Positions 46,155 to 58,726 are shown, numbered from the stretch's first letter. The stretch: 64,000 nt of DNA from Halichondria panicea (GCF_963675165.1 NC_087377.1:15496198-15560197), one strand, 5' to 3'. Notes: generated from the letters alone by a model not told the origin. Made by a program: numbers and translations.

Positions 46155-46233
46155 TACTGTCTATTTAATTGTAGATTGTGTTATTTATGTTTATGTGATC
46201 AATTTCCTGAACCAATTTTCCCTCCCACCACAG

Positions 46234-46443
46234 TCTCGTGCATGGACAAAGATGATGTGTACAGTTTTGGAGTGCTTGCTTGTGAAGTGGTGAATGCCAG
46301 ATTTCCTGAAGCTGCTGTATTTCTTGGTCTGCTATCGAGTATGGAAGGTGTATGGCGGGAGCTCCACCCACTCATCACCTCAGGACAGACCCTCCATGGA
46401 CACTGTGTTACACCACATCAAACAATTGGACTCTGAGTCTTAG
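46234..46443 (+). pseudogene. Kinase C-lobe fragment, unit 6
   Basis: Same as 8296-8505, with DVYSFGVLACEV and, after the shared frame break, DRPSMDTVL. No extra stop. Confidence 0.6.
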
Positions 46444-46610
46444 TATTGGTGCATGAGTGTGTTATTATTAATTTGTGTAAAGAGATTTAATAATTATTCT
46501 TGCAAACAAAGTGGGGGAGGGGCTGCTCAAGATGAGGGGGTGTTGCATATGGGGTCAGAGATCAGAAAGCCATGTGGACTCACAGAAAACTGTACTAGAT
46601 ATCATGCAAG

Positions 46611-46829
46611 ATGAAGGCAGCCTTGATAGCAGCCAAGGTCCTCACACTCTTCTGCTCCCTTCATAAAGCCAGCTCTCTGGGGAAGCTGAAGGTACCGGTG
46701 GTTTTACTTCCCTATGTCCCCTCCAGCACTGGAGTCGAGATCAACTTCACTCTGAGCTCCCCTCAAGGTTGCTTCTCTTGGTCAGTGTACCTACTGTGTG
46801 TGTGTAGGGGAGGGGGGATACTGGTGTAA
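46611..46829 (+). pseudogene. Unrecognised exon fragment, unit 6
   Basis: Here the start MKAALIAAKVLTLF and the segment SSLGKLKVPVVLLPYVPS lie in one frame of 72 codons, because two bases differ from units 2 and 4. The family is unknown to me. Confidence 0.3.
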
Positions 46830-47129
46830 GCTGTGACCCTGAGTTACAGTCAATAGTTAATTAAGCTTGGTGCAAAGATTTAGGCCTAAAAACAATTTTA
46901 ACGTGGCTTAATATTGCTCGGTGAATTCCAGCGTCCAATAATTATTATATAATTATAGTGCAATAAAAATAATTAATGATTACGTATAATTATTATGCCA
47001 CGCCCACACACACAGGTTGAGCATTAAACCGGACATAGTGTCAGATATCTAACCATGCAGCTAGCATACTTGTAGTGATACATGTGTGTCTCTCCCCTGC
47101 CCTAACCACACCCCCTCACACACGTGCAG

Positions 47130-47783
47130 ATGTTGGCAAGTCCACCCTCCTCCGCTCTATGGCGTGTCATGAGCTGCGTCTACCAGCTGGTGTGAGTGTA
47201 CTACACGTGGAGCAAGAGGTCACCGGGGACAACACACTAGCACTGGATAGTGTACTCAAGTGTGACACTGAGAGAGTGCAGCTGTTCGCTAGAGAGTGGG
47301 AGCTACTGCATGGCCTCAGGGGACAAGAACACAGCAGCAGGCAGGTCTGTATACTAGGGGTGGGGGGAGGTGTTTTAAGTACAGTAAAATTACAATAATG
47401 AATTTTATTACCAAATTTGTGTCCAGCTATAATTATGGTTACCAGTGTGTAGGTGTCCTAGTGTGTAGTGTACTGTGTGTTTGACTGCTAGTCAGCATTC
47501 GTATGATTATGGTTTGTGTGTATATTTTCAGTAGTTATTTTCAGTACTTTATTTACCTTTCATCTGTCCCTCTCTCTGTATGTGTAGCGCTTCTGATGAG
47601 CTGGCTGAGGTATACCTGGAGATAGACGCTGATGAAGCACCAGCAAGGTAACTGTACCCAGTAGATCAAGTACCATCTTACACACTGTGCTCACTCACTC
47701 ACAGAGCTGGCTGTATTCTGGCTGGTCTGGGGTTCACTCCACAGAAGAATGAGATTTTATCTAGCTAAGACACTATTTGCAAG
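47130..47783 (+). pseudogene. ABCF3: ABCF3-like ATPase fragment, unit 6
   Basis: Exons 47130-47344, 47588-47647 and 47705-47783. The Walker A glycine before VGKST is changed (GAT), exon 2 lacks nine bases (LPL lost), and exon 3 carries the extra base giving a stop. More decayed than unit 7. Confidence 0.7.
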
Positions 47784-47872
47784 GTAAGCAGTTTTTATGA
47801 GAAGAAAGTGCTGACATTAATTAATCTTCTGTTTTCTAGGGGAAGGCGTGGGTGTTTTTTCAGAATCAGGCT

Positions 47873-48245
47873 TGTTTTCAGAGCTATCTTTTAGCTGCCA
47901 TAACTTGAATTCCGTGGATACAATTTCAATGATTTTCTGATTTTCTGAAAGCTTAGAAAGAGACCTTTCAAATGGTGTCATCAAAGTTTATATTTGAGAG
48001 ATAATAAAGTATTTGCCAATTTGGCCATAACATGAATAAAATAGCCCATGGGGTCCAAGGCGGAAAATTACAAATTAGGGCCCCAACAAAATTTTGGATC
48101 GAAACACATCATTTGAAAGGTCTCTTTAATTCTAAGCTTTCAGAAATCATAACATTTTTGACATTGGATCAACGGTATTAAAGTTAATGGCTGTTGAAAA
48201 ATCAGGTTTGTTTTTAGAGATATCTTTTAGAGGCCATAACTTGTG
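47873..48245. repeat. Foldback repeat, unit 6
   Basis: Same arms as at 9951-10300; an ATTC insertion interrupts the right arm (TCTCTTTAATTCTAAGC), shared with unit 7. Confidence 0.65.
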
Positions 48246-48384
48246 TTAGGAACGTCCTATTTAAAAAACTCAAAGACGCATTCTGTAGCTCTGAGAAAGC
48301 ACTATTGTATACAATTAAAGTGTCTTAAAACCGCTAATTGCTCGCAGTGCCAAAGCTCACTAATTTGTGTGTCCTATGCTGTAG

Positions 48385-48880
48385 ATGTGGGAACACGGAA
48401 CCATCGTCGGTTGTGTGCAGTGTATTATAGTCGTACCCCCGGGTTTGAAGTGTCCATGGACTACTGGACCGTGTCATGCAGCTGCTGGAGGTGTCCTTCA
48501 CCAAAGATGGCAGTGGATACTTCCTCAAGGCAGCTAAAGGTGAGGATTGCATAAGCACAGCTGTGTATGTGTGTTAGGGACTTGTGAAGGAACTACATAT
48601 GCATTCAGTCCAGTTTGTTGGGAATTAGTGGCCGTGAGGTTTTTGAAGTGTATGTGTTGAATCCACTGGAAGATTATTTTGTCATAAAATTTATTCCTAC
48701 AACTACACTTGCTCACTGCCCACACTTCTGCACTGCTTGTGTTTACCGCCCCCTCCCCTGCACACACACTCCACAGACTCTACCTAGTTCCCGGGCCGTT
48801 GTGCAGAGGTGTGTGTACGTGGGAAGGTGATTGGGAAACTGGGCATGCTCCGTCCTGGTGTGTCTGTTGTGCAGCTCTAG
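48385..48880 (+). pseudogene. FARSB: Phenylalanyl-tRNA synthetase beta fragment, unit 6
   Basis: Exons 48385-48539 and 48777-48880, with the same GFEV frameshift as units 2 and 4 and the TAG before FPGRCAEV. Confidence 0.75.
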
Positions 48881-49211
48881 TGTGTGTGAGACTGGGAGGT
48901 GTGTCTGGTGCAGCTGTTCTCACGGCCTCCTCCAACCAGTACCTGCCCTCCGTACTCTCCAGGGAGAACCTATCTCTTCAGGTTAGTGTGTGTTCATCAT
49001 GACCTCCTTGACAGTATGTACCCAGGTGTGTGTTTAGGGTCAATACTGCAAGGTCATGTACTGTACATAATTATGTCATGTACATATAATTATAGCCTGG
49101 ATCCCAGGGTAGGCCGGTGAACGAGGCTAGTACATATAATCCTTTTGTTTGTAGTTAGGGTGCTTTAGTAACCATTAAAGATCTAATATACTCTTCTTGA
49201 GGGGAGGGGTA

Positions 49212-49460
49212 GTTAAACACATTATTTTAAACAGCCATAACTTTAATACCGTTGATCCAATGTCAAAATTTATATTATTTGCTTAAAGCTTAGAAACAGA
49301 CTTTCAAATAATGTGCTTCAATCCAAAATTTCTTTGGTGTAATTTTTCGGCCTTGGACCATCAGCTATTATCCTTGGTTGTGTCCAAATTAGTTTTGTAG
49401 CTCAAAATAATATGAACTTTGATGGCGACGTTTGAAAGGTATATCTTATATACCATTCGA
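49212..49460. repeat. Inverted copy of the foldback repeat, unit 6
   Basis: Matches 11262-11475. Confidence 0.55.
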
Positions 49461-49768
49461 TTCCTTGTTAAAAAACGCTTCTATCTATATATGCTGTAGA
49501 GCTGGTAAAGCTCCACATTTTGTGATCTTGTGTGTGTGCATTGGGTGCATGATGTGAGATCAATTTCAACATGGTATGGAGTGTTGTTAACATGGAGGGT
49601 GACATTGTATGAGTGTAATAACGTGCGACCCCCCCCCCCCCCACACACACACCTTTAGGCCTACTATGCTGCTCACTCTAACTGACTCTTACGATTATTC
49701 TAGTATTCATAATGTAAGTACGTACATATTGTATACCAGTACATGTGTTGTGTGTGGTGTCCCTATAG

Positions 49769-51097
49769 TTGAGTGTGAGTGTGAGAGGCCATATATATAA
49801 GGAGGACATACGTGTGTCGAGGCTGGAGGTGGCCCGTGTGCTGAGGGAGAGAAATGAGTACAAAGAGAAGTACCTCTCACTATTGGAGCAGATTAGGTAA
49901 AGGGTCATCGTGTAGTGTTTGTAAAGCGGTCATCATAACTTTAATAACTGCTAATACATACTAACACTGTGTATCCAGAGGAGGTTCGACAGGTGCAGTG
50001 CAGCTCAAGCAATTAGTCTCTGATTACACGCTTGCATGAGCGGATAATTAGTGTTCATGCAATCAAAGGCTAATACATACTAACACTGTGTATTTGTACT
50101 AACAATGTTAGTTGATTAATAATAATGTTTCTCTGTTGCACACGATGAGTGCTGACTCGGCTCTGTTTAAGTCCAAGAGCAAGAAATCAAAGTGGCTCGA
50201 CTAGTGAGTTGTGTCACGTCAGTTAGTGTGTAGAGTTGTAGTGAAGCTTTTCTTATTCTAGTCACTCTATAGAGATTATTATAGAATACAGCCAGGTTAA
50301 TTAATGGACTCCATAGCGGACCTATGCCACCTCTAGAGTACAGCTATACTGTTTCACTGTATATCTTGAAGTAAGATTATAATCTAGTGCAATAAGATAC
50401 TATTAGTGTTATGATTCTACTAAAACTCGTTCTCAAAAGTTTCAGCCTATAGTAGACTAGTTTTATTTTATTGCTCCCGTTACTTGCTGCTTAGCCAGAT
50501 CATATTATATACTATTGTATAACACTCCTCTGGTTTCTATAGATCTTTATTATTTATGTCAACAGCCGAGGGTAGCACTTCAGTGCTCTAGTTCTAATTG
50601 TAGATTGACTGATGGATTTGTCTTCTGTACTATTGTTTGATTTTTCTACCCCTCATCTTTTCCGGCCCCCAGTTATGCGGCCATTTTTCAGCCCGGCCAA
50701 GTGTTGAGGAGACAAGAAGAGGCACTGAGAATGGAGGTAGAGGTACAGAGTACATTAGCTGGAAAATGCATTTGTGTCATACTTTGTAGAGTCCCTTAAA
50801 GTCATTCAAGGTCAGCTATAGTGTGTCCTATTTGAAGGTGTTTAATGTACAATTATGTACGACCCCCCCCCCCACACACACACACCTTTAGGCCTACTAT
50901 GCTGCTAAGAAAGAGAGGGGCCTCACGTAAAGTGGCCACTCAGTGTGACTATGACCATGTGACTCTTTAACCCCTCATTTCCCGAGCCCCACCCCTCACT
51001 GTCTGACTCGGAAGAGGAGATAGACTTTGGATTCTGGGAGAAGGCGTCCACCCTACCCTCAGACAAGACCCCAACCAAGGACCTGAACTTGTTATGA
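49769..51097 (+). pseudogene. Coiled-coil / acidic-tail gene remnant, unit 6
   Basis: The coiled-coil exon 49769-49896 is open. The basic exon (about 50145-50203) has lost its acceptor (CACG for CAGG). The tail exon acceptor is also lost (CTCATTT for CTCAGTT, near 50979). So two of three exons could not be spliced as in unit 3. Confidence 0.55.
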
Positions 51098-51297
51098 GAC
51101 TGTTAAATATTATTTTGTCTGTTTTTGTACTATTTTCTGGCAATGTAATTATGTATGTACCACTTCATGTCATCATAATAACTATAATTATATGCGATAA
51201 AATTCTGTTGCAACTTAATTTTCTCAACATGATAAAAAGAATATCAATATCGTTATAAACTCATCGCACAATTAAAGAGAAACAATTAACAAAATAA

Positions 51298-54178
51298 CTA
51301 ATTAGCACTTATAGAGAAGAAATCAACAGTTTGAATAAAAGTAGGCGATTTTGTCTTTCCTCCGGCTACAATGATCTCTCCACTAGGAAGTACTGAGCAT
51401 GTGCAGCTGTATCGTGCAGTAGGCAGGTCTCCCACTTTCACCCACCTCCTAGTGTCAGGCTGGTAGAGGTGGATCGATGAACCTGGGTTGACTCTGTCGT
51501 CCCGTCCACCAACGGCTAATAGTGACCTCCCAATACTGAGAGGAGCTGACGACATGAGTGGTACTTCCTGTAAGGTCTGCCAGAGAGTGGGTGTGTCCAG
51601 GTTGGAAAGGGCTTTTGCAATGAGTTCATCGAGGTCGACGTGGTGCACTGTCTCGGTTGGGCTACCGAACCCTCCCATTAGGTAGAGGGTGTTTCCTATG
51701 AGAGTTGATTTCAGTTCTGATCGTGGGTTAGGTAGTGACTGAGCAATGTGCCATCTTCTTGATGCCACGTCCAACACCTCCACAGAGGAGGAGGTACGTC
51801 CTTTATCATCACACCCACCAGCTACAATGATGTGATTGTTGAAGGAGACAGCTGTTGAGGAATGACGAGCAATGTTCATTGGTGGGTACGGGTGAGTCCA
51901 TTCCCCTGACTTGAACACTGCAAGCTGATTGGTGGAATTTTTGTTTCTTGGATCATGTCCTCCCACCATCACTAGTCGATTAGCGAGTGATGTCATAGCG
52001 AAGTACCTGGCAGTGTACTCTGGTAGTTTGGTCCATTGATCTTGCTCGAGCTTCATCACTGTACACGCGTCACGATTATTGTCTGCACCACCTCCACCAA
52101 CATACACCGTGTCACCGATAACAACACTCTGTACCGAGCCACCCATCTTGATTGGCATGTCTTTTCCTCTTCTCCATTTCAGAGTGAGTGGAGGTCTCAA
52201 CTCTCTGGGAGGGGGACCCTGAATAATGAATGAGTGTAATTAGGATAGTGTCTACTAACAAGCGAGTGTTACTTGTAGCAATAATTGCATGCACACTAAA
52301 TCACTTTCTCTAATTAGCTTAAGAGGCCACGCCCACCAGTCTAATAGAATGTACAGTACGATTATAAGAGATCAAAGCTTCTACTATAGCTCTGCAATAA
52401 TATAATGGTGCATTTTGTCTCACCTGTCTCTGCTGTTGAATGATGGCGTCTCTCCTGACCAGCTCAGCATCTTTGTGCTCAATTTGCTCCCTGTGTGCCT
52501 GTACAGGGGAACGTTGGTGGAATCTTTCACACACGTGAATATCATAATGAAAATTCTACAACAGAACGAGAACAAACAACAATTTTCGCTAACAGAAGTA
52601 CATAATTATAGGCACACTCAAACGAATGTGTAGTTACGGCTTAACACATGAGACAGCATCCATGCATGTTAAGGTACAATACTATTGTTGCTGTGGGAAT
52701 CTCATTATCACACTACATGTACGCACCTTCTTGACTGGTTGAGTGTCCTTGGACTCCCTCTTTGTTGCCTCCACTGTGTCAGAGTCGCTTGTCAGTGAAG
52801 CATCTAAAGTAAAAGTTAAATCTTTAATAAGGAACTTTTTCCAAACAAAATTTCGGAATCGTACAAGACACAATTGACTCACAAATTATTTGCGGTAAAA
52901 TGTACAACACATTAATTATTTAATTAACTCACAGATGTCCCTGGCAGATGGTCTCTTCCCCATGTCTTTTTGCAAGCAACTGTCGATAAGCTTTTTCAAC
53001 CTGTGTGTGTGAGGGACATCGGCAACACGGTCTAATCGATCTTCCATAGATTTGACCGTCTCCAGCTTGCAAACAATCTGTACCATAATCACCCCAAGGG
53101 AGAAAACATCGACGCTATTATCATAGTTCTCCTTGTCCAATCGAATAGCCTCGAGAGGTAGATACCCCATACGGTGACCAATGGCTGTGAGGGTGTGGCT
53201 AAGCTTGGAGGAATCATATAGCCGTGACATGCCAAAGTCGGAAATCTTTGCGACAGGTACTGGTCGTGCAAGCTTCAGCAAGACGTTATCGCCACAGAGG
53301 TCACGGTGGATAATTTGCTTGCTGTGAATGTAGGCCAGACCACAAGCAATGTCTTTGGAGAGGCTAATTTCATATTCGCTAGTGAGGGACTCTTCATCAA
53401 GACCAGAGAAATAGGATCTCAGACTGCAATCCATCAGCTCAACAACGAGCATTGTACCACCTGATTTGGGGTGCTTGGCAGTCGACAAATACAGAACAAC
53501 GTTTGGGTGTTGGAGTGACTGGAGAAACTTACACTCACGATCAAATGCTTTGCTAGCTTCTTCACTTTTACTGACTGAGATACCTGTCTGCATTTCTACA
53601 GCCTCATAAATTAGAAGTTTGACTGCACATATCTCGCCCTTGTAGCTGCCTTTGAAGACTGCTCCAAATGCACCTTTACCGAGAGGCTCGTCTAGGAAAA
53701 CGGTCAAATCGTCGTTGATCAGCTGGCGATTTTGATAAACTGTAGATTATTGTGTGTGTGTGTGTGTGTGTGTGTGTAGGGGGTCCAGGGGGTGGATAAT
53801 AGCAGCTAACATCATGTATGAGATATGCATTCCTGTGCTGAACTAGTGCTTACCCTCTGACTTCACATCAGTAGGATTGCTTGCATCAGTAGACTGTAGA
53901 TGATCATTCTCAATGGTCCTGGCTATGTCACTGTGGCCCACAATAGGACTTGACAAAGCTTTGACAACATCATCCCAGCTTCTCTCGCCACCTTTCAGCC
54001 ATTCTTTCAAACCCTCACGATAGCATTCATCAGGATTGTTGCTCCAATCTTTCCCAATGCTGTCGATGGTATCCGAGGGTATCTCAAGAACCAGCAAGAA
54101 GTTTCGCCACTTGATTCGAGCATCAAACGTAGCTATGTATAGTTTTCCTAGATCTGCTATTGTGAGATAGTCAGACAT
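51298..54178 (-). CDS. Death-kinase-kelch gene, copy 6 (intact, divergent kinase)
   Basis: Exons: Death 54178-53854, kinase 53739-52933, linker 52803-52727, charged helix 52498-52424, kelch 52218-51298; 2205 nt, 734 aa. The Death exon is nearly the same as copy 5, but the kinase N-lobe differs in many residues (VKLLIYEAVEMQTGISVS, AFDRECKFLQSLQ) while keeping LGKGAFGAVF, CAVK, HRDLCGDN and DFGMSR. The N-lobe changes lie around helix C and could alter partner choice. Kelch blade 4 has a shorter loop (MGGFGSPTET). The intron after Death holds a TG repeat (53752-53778). Confidence 0.93.
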
Positions 54179-54570
54179 CTTCTCTGTAGAGAGTGGAATA
54201 AGATAAACAATGAATGTATAATAATTATATATTATGTCAGAATTAGTGTGTGCAAATTATATCATGCCATTTAAATCATGTACATGCAGTAAACAGTGCT
54301 GTCTGCACTCACTGATAATAATCCAGAGGCTCTGTACAGTACAGTATCTTCACGATCACAGCATGATACAGAAATACAGAAAAACAGCAGCTAACGAGAC
54401 ACGCCCTCTTTCTCTGCAGAATAAACAATAATCTGTCACGTGCAATAACACATACATTACTAAACCACGTGGTGCTTCCAGAGAAACAGAAGAGAAGAAC
54501 TTGTGCAGTCAGTTTTGAAGCTCTGAGCAAGTGGTCAAACTATTTGTCTGTATTGGTGGAGACTGAAGAC
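54179..54570. promoter_or_regulatory. Divergent promoter, unit 7
   Basis: CACGTG sites at 54437-54442 and 54466-54471. Nearly identical to 44257-44634. Confidence 0.5.
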
Positions 54571-54617
54571 ATGAGTCCATGGACAGGGACTACTGAGGAA
54601 CCTTCATCAAGAACAAG
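54571..54617 (+). pseudogene. USF-like first exon only, unit 7
   Basis: Same as 44635-44681; downstream exons lost in the same way. Confidence 0.4.
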
Positions 54618-54778
54618 GTAATGTACTTATTCGTATTAAAAAATAATTACAAAACGAGAGGTCATTTCTTTTGGAGGTTGAGAAAAATTCCTGGTGTTGC
54701 ATATTTAGAGGGTCTCATCTAATTGGAGGTTACTCTACTATCCTCGATTACAGGCTGCTTAAAATTACTTCTAGCAGC

Positions 54779-54858
54779 CTGGAATCAAGGCTGTGGTTTG
54801 ACCTCTATTTAGGACGCCCTGGAATCGAGGCAGTGGTTTGACCTCTATTTAGGACGCA
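54779..54858. repeat. 40-bp tandem duplication, unit 7
   Basis: Counterpart of 44841-44920. Confidence 0.65.
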
Positions 54859-55161
54859 ACATAAAAAAATAATTGGGTACTTTTAGAGGCCAGAAAATTG
54901 CCTAAGATCGAGGGTGTCGCATATTTGGAGGGTCGCCTTAAATTGAACAAGTACGGTACTTGTGTATAGTGTGTAGTTGGTTATAATGTGGGCCCTAACT
55001 TTGGACGTTTCGTTTTCGTATTATTTTCGCTTTCGAATTACATGGTTAGAATTTGCATGATGATAACTACCTCCCAAATAACGAACACACACACGCTTGT
55101 TGTTCCCGCCCATACTTGTACTCAGAGATGTGCTCACAGAATAAGGCCTATAGTTTACTAG

Positions 55162-55482
55162 ACTGGCGGTGACAGCCGCCCGAGCGTGTAGCGCGAGCGA
55201 CTGGCAAACTGCCTATCAGTCACTCGTCTCAGCGGAAGTGTAATAGATCGTATGACACTACTAAACATGAATATCGTTATAGATAATGTGGTTAAATTTT
55301 GCTATGAGATTCAGCTACTATGGAATGCACTGAATCCCCTGAAGTGTAAGTGCGGTTACAATTACAGGGCTAATATGACGTTGAGCAATCTGATAGGCTG
55401 CAATGCTCGTTGCAGCTGAGACGAGTGACTGATAGACAGTTTGCCAGTCCCTCGCGGTACACGAGGGGCTGTCGCCGCCAGT
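55162..55482. mobile_element. MITE with terminal inverted repeats and an empty sister site
   Basis: Ends ACTGGCGGTGACAGCC and GGCTGTCGCCGCCAGT, with subterminal GCGACTGGCAAACTGCC repeated inverted. Flanked by ATAGTTTACTAG on both sides (55150-55161, 55486-55497). Unit 6 has one uninterrupted copy of this flank near 45210. No coding capacity. Confidence 0.85.
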
Positions 55483-56067
55483 CTAATAGTTTACTAGGAT
55501 CATTTATGAGATGGAGGATTGAAAAATTAAGATATTCCGGGCACACCACTGTCAGTGTGTACTGTATACCGTATAGCGGGTAGGGTATAAACTTTCGTAG
55601 AATGACCGTTGAAAGGTTTTCGCCGATTTAATTTTCACGGAATAGCAGCCTTTCTGCAGCATGCATGCATGCGATATTAAATTCTAAACATGTGTAGGGT
55701 ACGAGCGCCGGGCTACATAGTCTTGTACATGGCTTGTAATAATTATTATTATACGTGTATAATTATGATGATCCCATTTTGTACTACATCAGGAGTGCAT
55801 GAACTCCTGGTACTATAATAATTATTATCGGGTTTAAAATACAGCGACTTTTCAATTACGAATTACGAAATTCGCTCAATAGATTGATTTCCCATTTATA
55901 GTTACAACACAATCAAGTTTGTACAGTGTCATTCACAATCCATTAACCTCTCATTGGATAGTACTGTCCCTATTCCTGTGTTGTACACTACTGTCTATTT
56001 AATTGTAGATTGTGTTATTTATGTTTATGTGATCAATTTCCTGAACCAATTTTCCCTCCCCCCACAG

Positions 56068-56277
56068 TCTCGTGCATGGACAAAGATGATGTGTACAGTT
56101 TTGGAGTGCTTGCTTGTGAAGTGGTGAATGCCAGATTTCCTGAAGCTGCTGTATTTCTTGGTCTGCTATCGAGTATGGAAGGTGTATGGCGGGAGCTCCA
56201 CCCACTCATCACCTCAGGACAGACCCTCCATGGACACTGTGTTACACCACATCAAACAATTGGACTCTGAGTCTTAG
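56068..56277 (+). pseudogene. Kinase C-lobe fragment, unit 7
   Basis: Same as 8296-8505 (DVYSFGVLACEV; DRPSMDTVL in the shifted frame). Confidence 0.6.
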
Positions 56278-56449
56278 TATTGGTGCATGAGTGTGTTATT
56301 ATTAATTTGTGTAAAGAATATATAATTATTCTTGCAAACAAAGTGGGGGAGGGGCTGCTCAAGATGAGGGGGTGTTGCATATGGGGTCAGAGATCAGAAA
56401 GCCATAGGCCATGTGGACTCACTGAAAACTGTACTAGATATCATGCAAG

Positions 56450-56668
56450 ATGAAGGCAGCCTTGATAGCAGCCAAGGTCCTCACACTCTTCTGCTCCCTT
56501 CATAAAGCCAGCTCTCTGGGGAAGCTGAAGGTACCGGTGGTTTTACTTCCCTATGTCCCCTCCAGCACTGGAGTCAAGATCAACTTCACTCTGAGCTCCC
56601 CTCAAGGTTGCTTCTCTTGGTCAGTGTACCTACTGTGTGTGTGTAGGGGAGGGGGGATACTGGTGTAA
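56450..56668 (+). pseudogene. Unrecognised exon fragment, unit 7
   Basis: One-frame version as in unit 6 (MKAALIAAKVLTLF then LGKLKVPVVLLPYVPS). Confidence 0.3.
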
Positions 56669-56967
56669 GCTGTGACCCTGAGTTACAGTCAATAGTTAAT
56701 TAAGCTTGGTGCAAAGATTTAGGCCTAAAAACAATTTTAACGTGGCTTAATATTGCTCGGTGAATTCCAGCGTCCAATAATTATTATATAATTATAGTGC
56801 AATAAAATAATTAATGATTACGTATAATTATTATGCCACGCCCACACACACAGGTTGAGCATTAAACCAGACATAGTGTCAGATATCTAACCATGCAGCT
56901 AGCATACTTGTAGTGATACATGTGTGTCTCTTCCTTGCCCTAACCACACCCCCTCACACACGTGCAG

Positions 56968-57629
56968 GTGTTGGCAAGTCCACCCTCCTCCGCTCTATGG
57001 CGTGTCATGAGCTGCGTCTACCAGCTGGTGTGAGTGTACTACACGTGGAGCAAGAGGTCACCGGGGACAACACACTAGCACTGGATAGTGTACTCGAGTG
57101 TGACACTGAGAGAGTGCAGCTGCTCGCTAGAGAGGGGGAGCTACTGCATGGCCTCAGGGGACAAGAACACAGCAGCAGGCAGGTCTGTATACTAGGGGTG
57201 GGGGGAGGTGTTTTAAGTACAGTAAAATTACAATAATGAATTGTATTACCAAATTGGTGTCCAGCTATAATTAGGGTTACCAGTGTGTAGGTGTCCTAGT
57301 GTGTAGTGTACTGTGTGTTTGACTGCTAGTCAGCATTCGTATAATTATGGTTTGTGTGTATATTTTCAGTAGTTATTTTCAGTACTTTATTTACCTTTCA
57401 TCTGCCCCTCTCTCTATACGTGTAGCGCTTCTGATGAGCTGGCTGAGGTATACCTTCCACTACAGGAGATAGACGCTGATGAAGCACCAGCAAGGTAACT
57501 GTACCCAGTAGATCAAGTACCATCTTACACACTGTGCTCACTCACTCACAGAGCTGGCTGTATTCTGGCTGGTCTGGGGTTCACTCCACAGAAGAATGAG
57601 ATTTTATCAGCTAAGACACTATTTGCAAG
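56968..57629 (+). pseudogene. ABCF3: ABCF3-like ATPase fragment, unit 7 (open frame)
   Basis: Exons 56968-57182, 57425-57494 and 57552-57629 are open and in phase: VGKSTLLRSM, ASDELAEVYLPLQEIDAD, GCILAGLGFTPQ, then ILSAKTLFAR. The ABC signature that belongs between GFTP and the LFAR end is absent, so the nucleotide-binding domain has an internal deletion even in this best copy. No downstream Walker B exon is seen. Confidence 0.75.
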
Positions 57630-57710
57630 GTAAGCAGTTTTTGTGAGACGGAAGTGCTGACATTAATTAATCTTCTGTTTTCTAGGGGAAGGCGTGGGTG
57701 TTTTTTCAGA

Positions 57711-58085
57711 ATCAGGCTGTTTTCAGAGCTATCTTTTAGCTGCCATAACTTGAATTCCGTGGATACAATTTCAATGATTTTCTGATTTTCTGAAAGCTTA
57801 GAAAGAGACCTTTCAAATGATGTCATCAAAGTTTATATTTGAGAGATAAAAGTGTTTGCCAATTTGGCCATAACATGAATAAAATAGCCCATGGGGTCCA
57901 AGGCGGAAAATCACAAATTAGGGCCCCAACAAAATTTTGGATCGAAACACATCATTTGAAAGGTCTCTTTAATTCTAAGATTTCAGAAAATCATAACATT
58001 TTTGACATTGGATCAACGGTATTAAAGTTAATGGCTGTTGAAAAATCAGGTTTGTTTTTAGAGCTATCTTTTAGAGGCCATAACT
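57711..58085. repeat. Foldback repeat, unit 7
   Basis: Same element as 47873-48245, sharing the ATTC insertion in the right arm. Confidence 0.65.
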
Positions 58086-58228
58086 TGTGTTAGGAACGTC
58101 CTATTTAAAAAACTCAAAGACGCATTCTGTAGCTTTGAGAAAGCACTATTGTATACAATTAAAGTGTCTTAAAACCGCTAATTGCTCGCAGTGCCAAAGC
58201 TCACTAATTTGTGTGTCCTATGCTGTAG

Positions 58229-58726
58229 ATGTGGGAACACGGAACCATCGTCGGTTGTGTGCAGTGTATTATAGTCGTACCCCCGGGTTTGAAGTGATCC
58301 ATGGACTACTGGACCGTGTCATGCAGCTGCTGGAGGTGTCCTTCACCAAAGATGGCAGTGGATACTTCCTCAAGGCAGCTGAAGGTGAGGGTTGCATAAG
58401 CACAGCTGTGTATGTGTGTTAGGGACTTGTGAAGGAACTACATATGCATTCAGTCCAGTTTGTTGGGAATTAGTGGCCGTGAGGTTTTTGAAGTGTATGT
58501 GGTTGAATCCACTGGAAGATTATTTTGTCATAAAATTTATTCCTACAACTACACTTGCTCACTGCCCACACTTCTGCAGTGCTTGTGTTTACCGCTCCCT
58601 CCCCTGCACACACACTCCACAGACTCTACCTAGTTCCCGGGCCGTTGTGCGGAGGTGTGTGTACGTGGGAAGGTGATTGGGAAACTGGGCATGCTCCATC
58701 CTGGTGTGTCTGTTGTGCAGCTCTAG
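58229..58726 (+). pseudogene. FARSB: Phenylalanyl-tRNA synthetase beta fragment, unit 7
   Basis: Exon 58229-58384 is fully open (CAVYYSRTPGFEVIHGLLD, MQLLEVSFTKDGSGYFLKAA) and joins in phase to 58623-58726. That exon reads [25 protein letters not shown] and stops before the usual C-terminus. It keeps the base lost in units 2, 4 and 6, so it holds the ancestral frame, but the TAG common to all copies still disables it. Confidence 0.8.

Noticed and set aside
58229-58726. PheRS beta as a working gene
   Set aside because: Two exons only, an in-frame TAG common to all copies, no catalytic part and no normal C-terminus.
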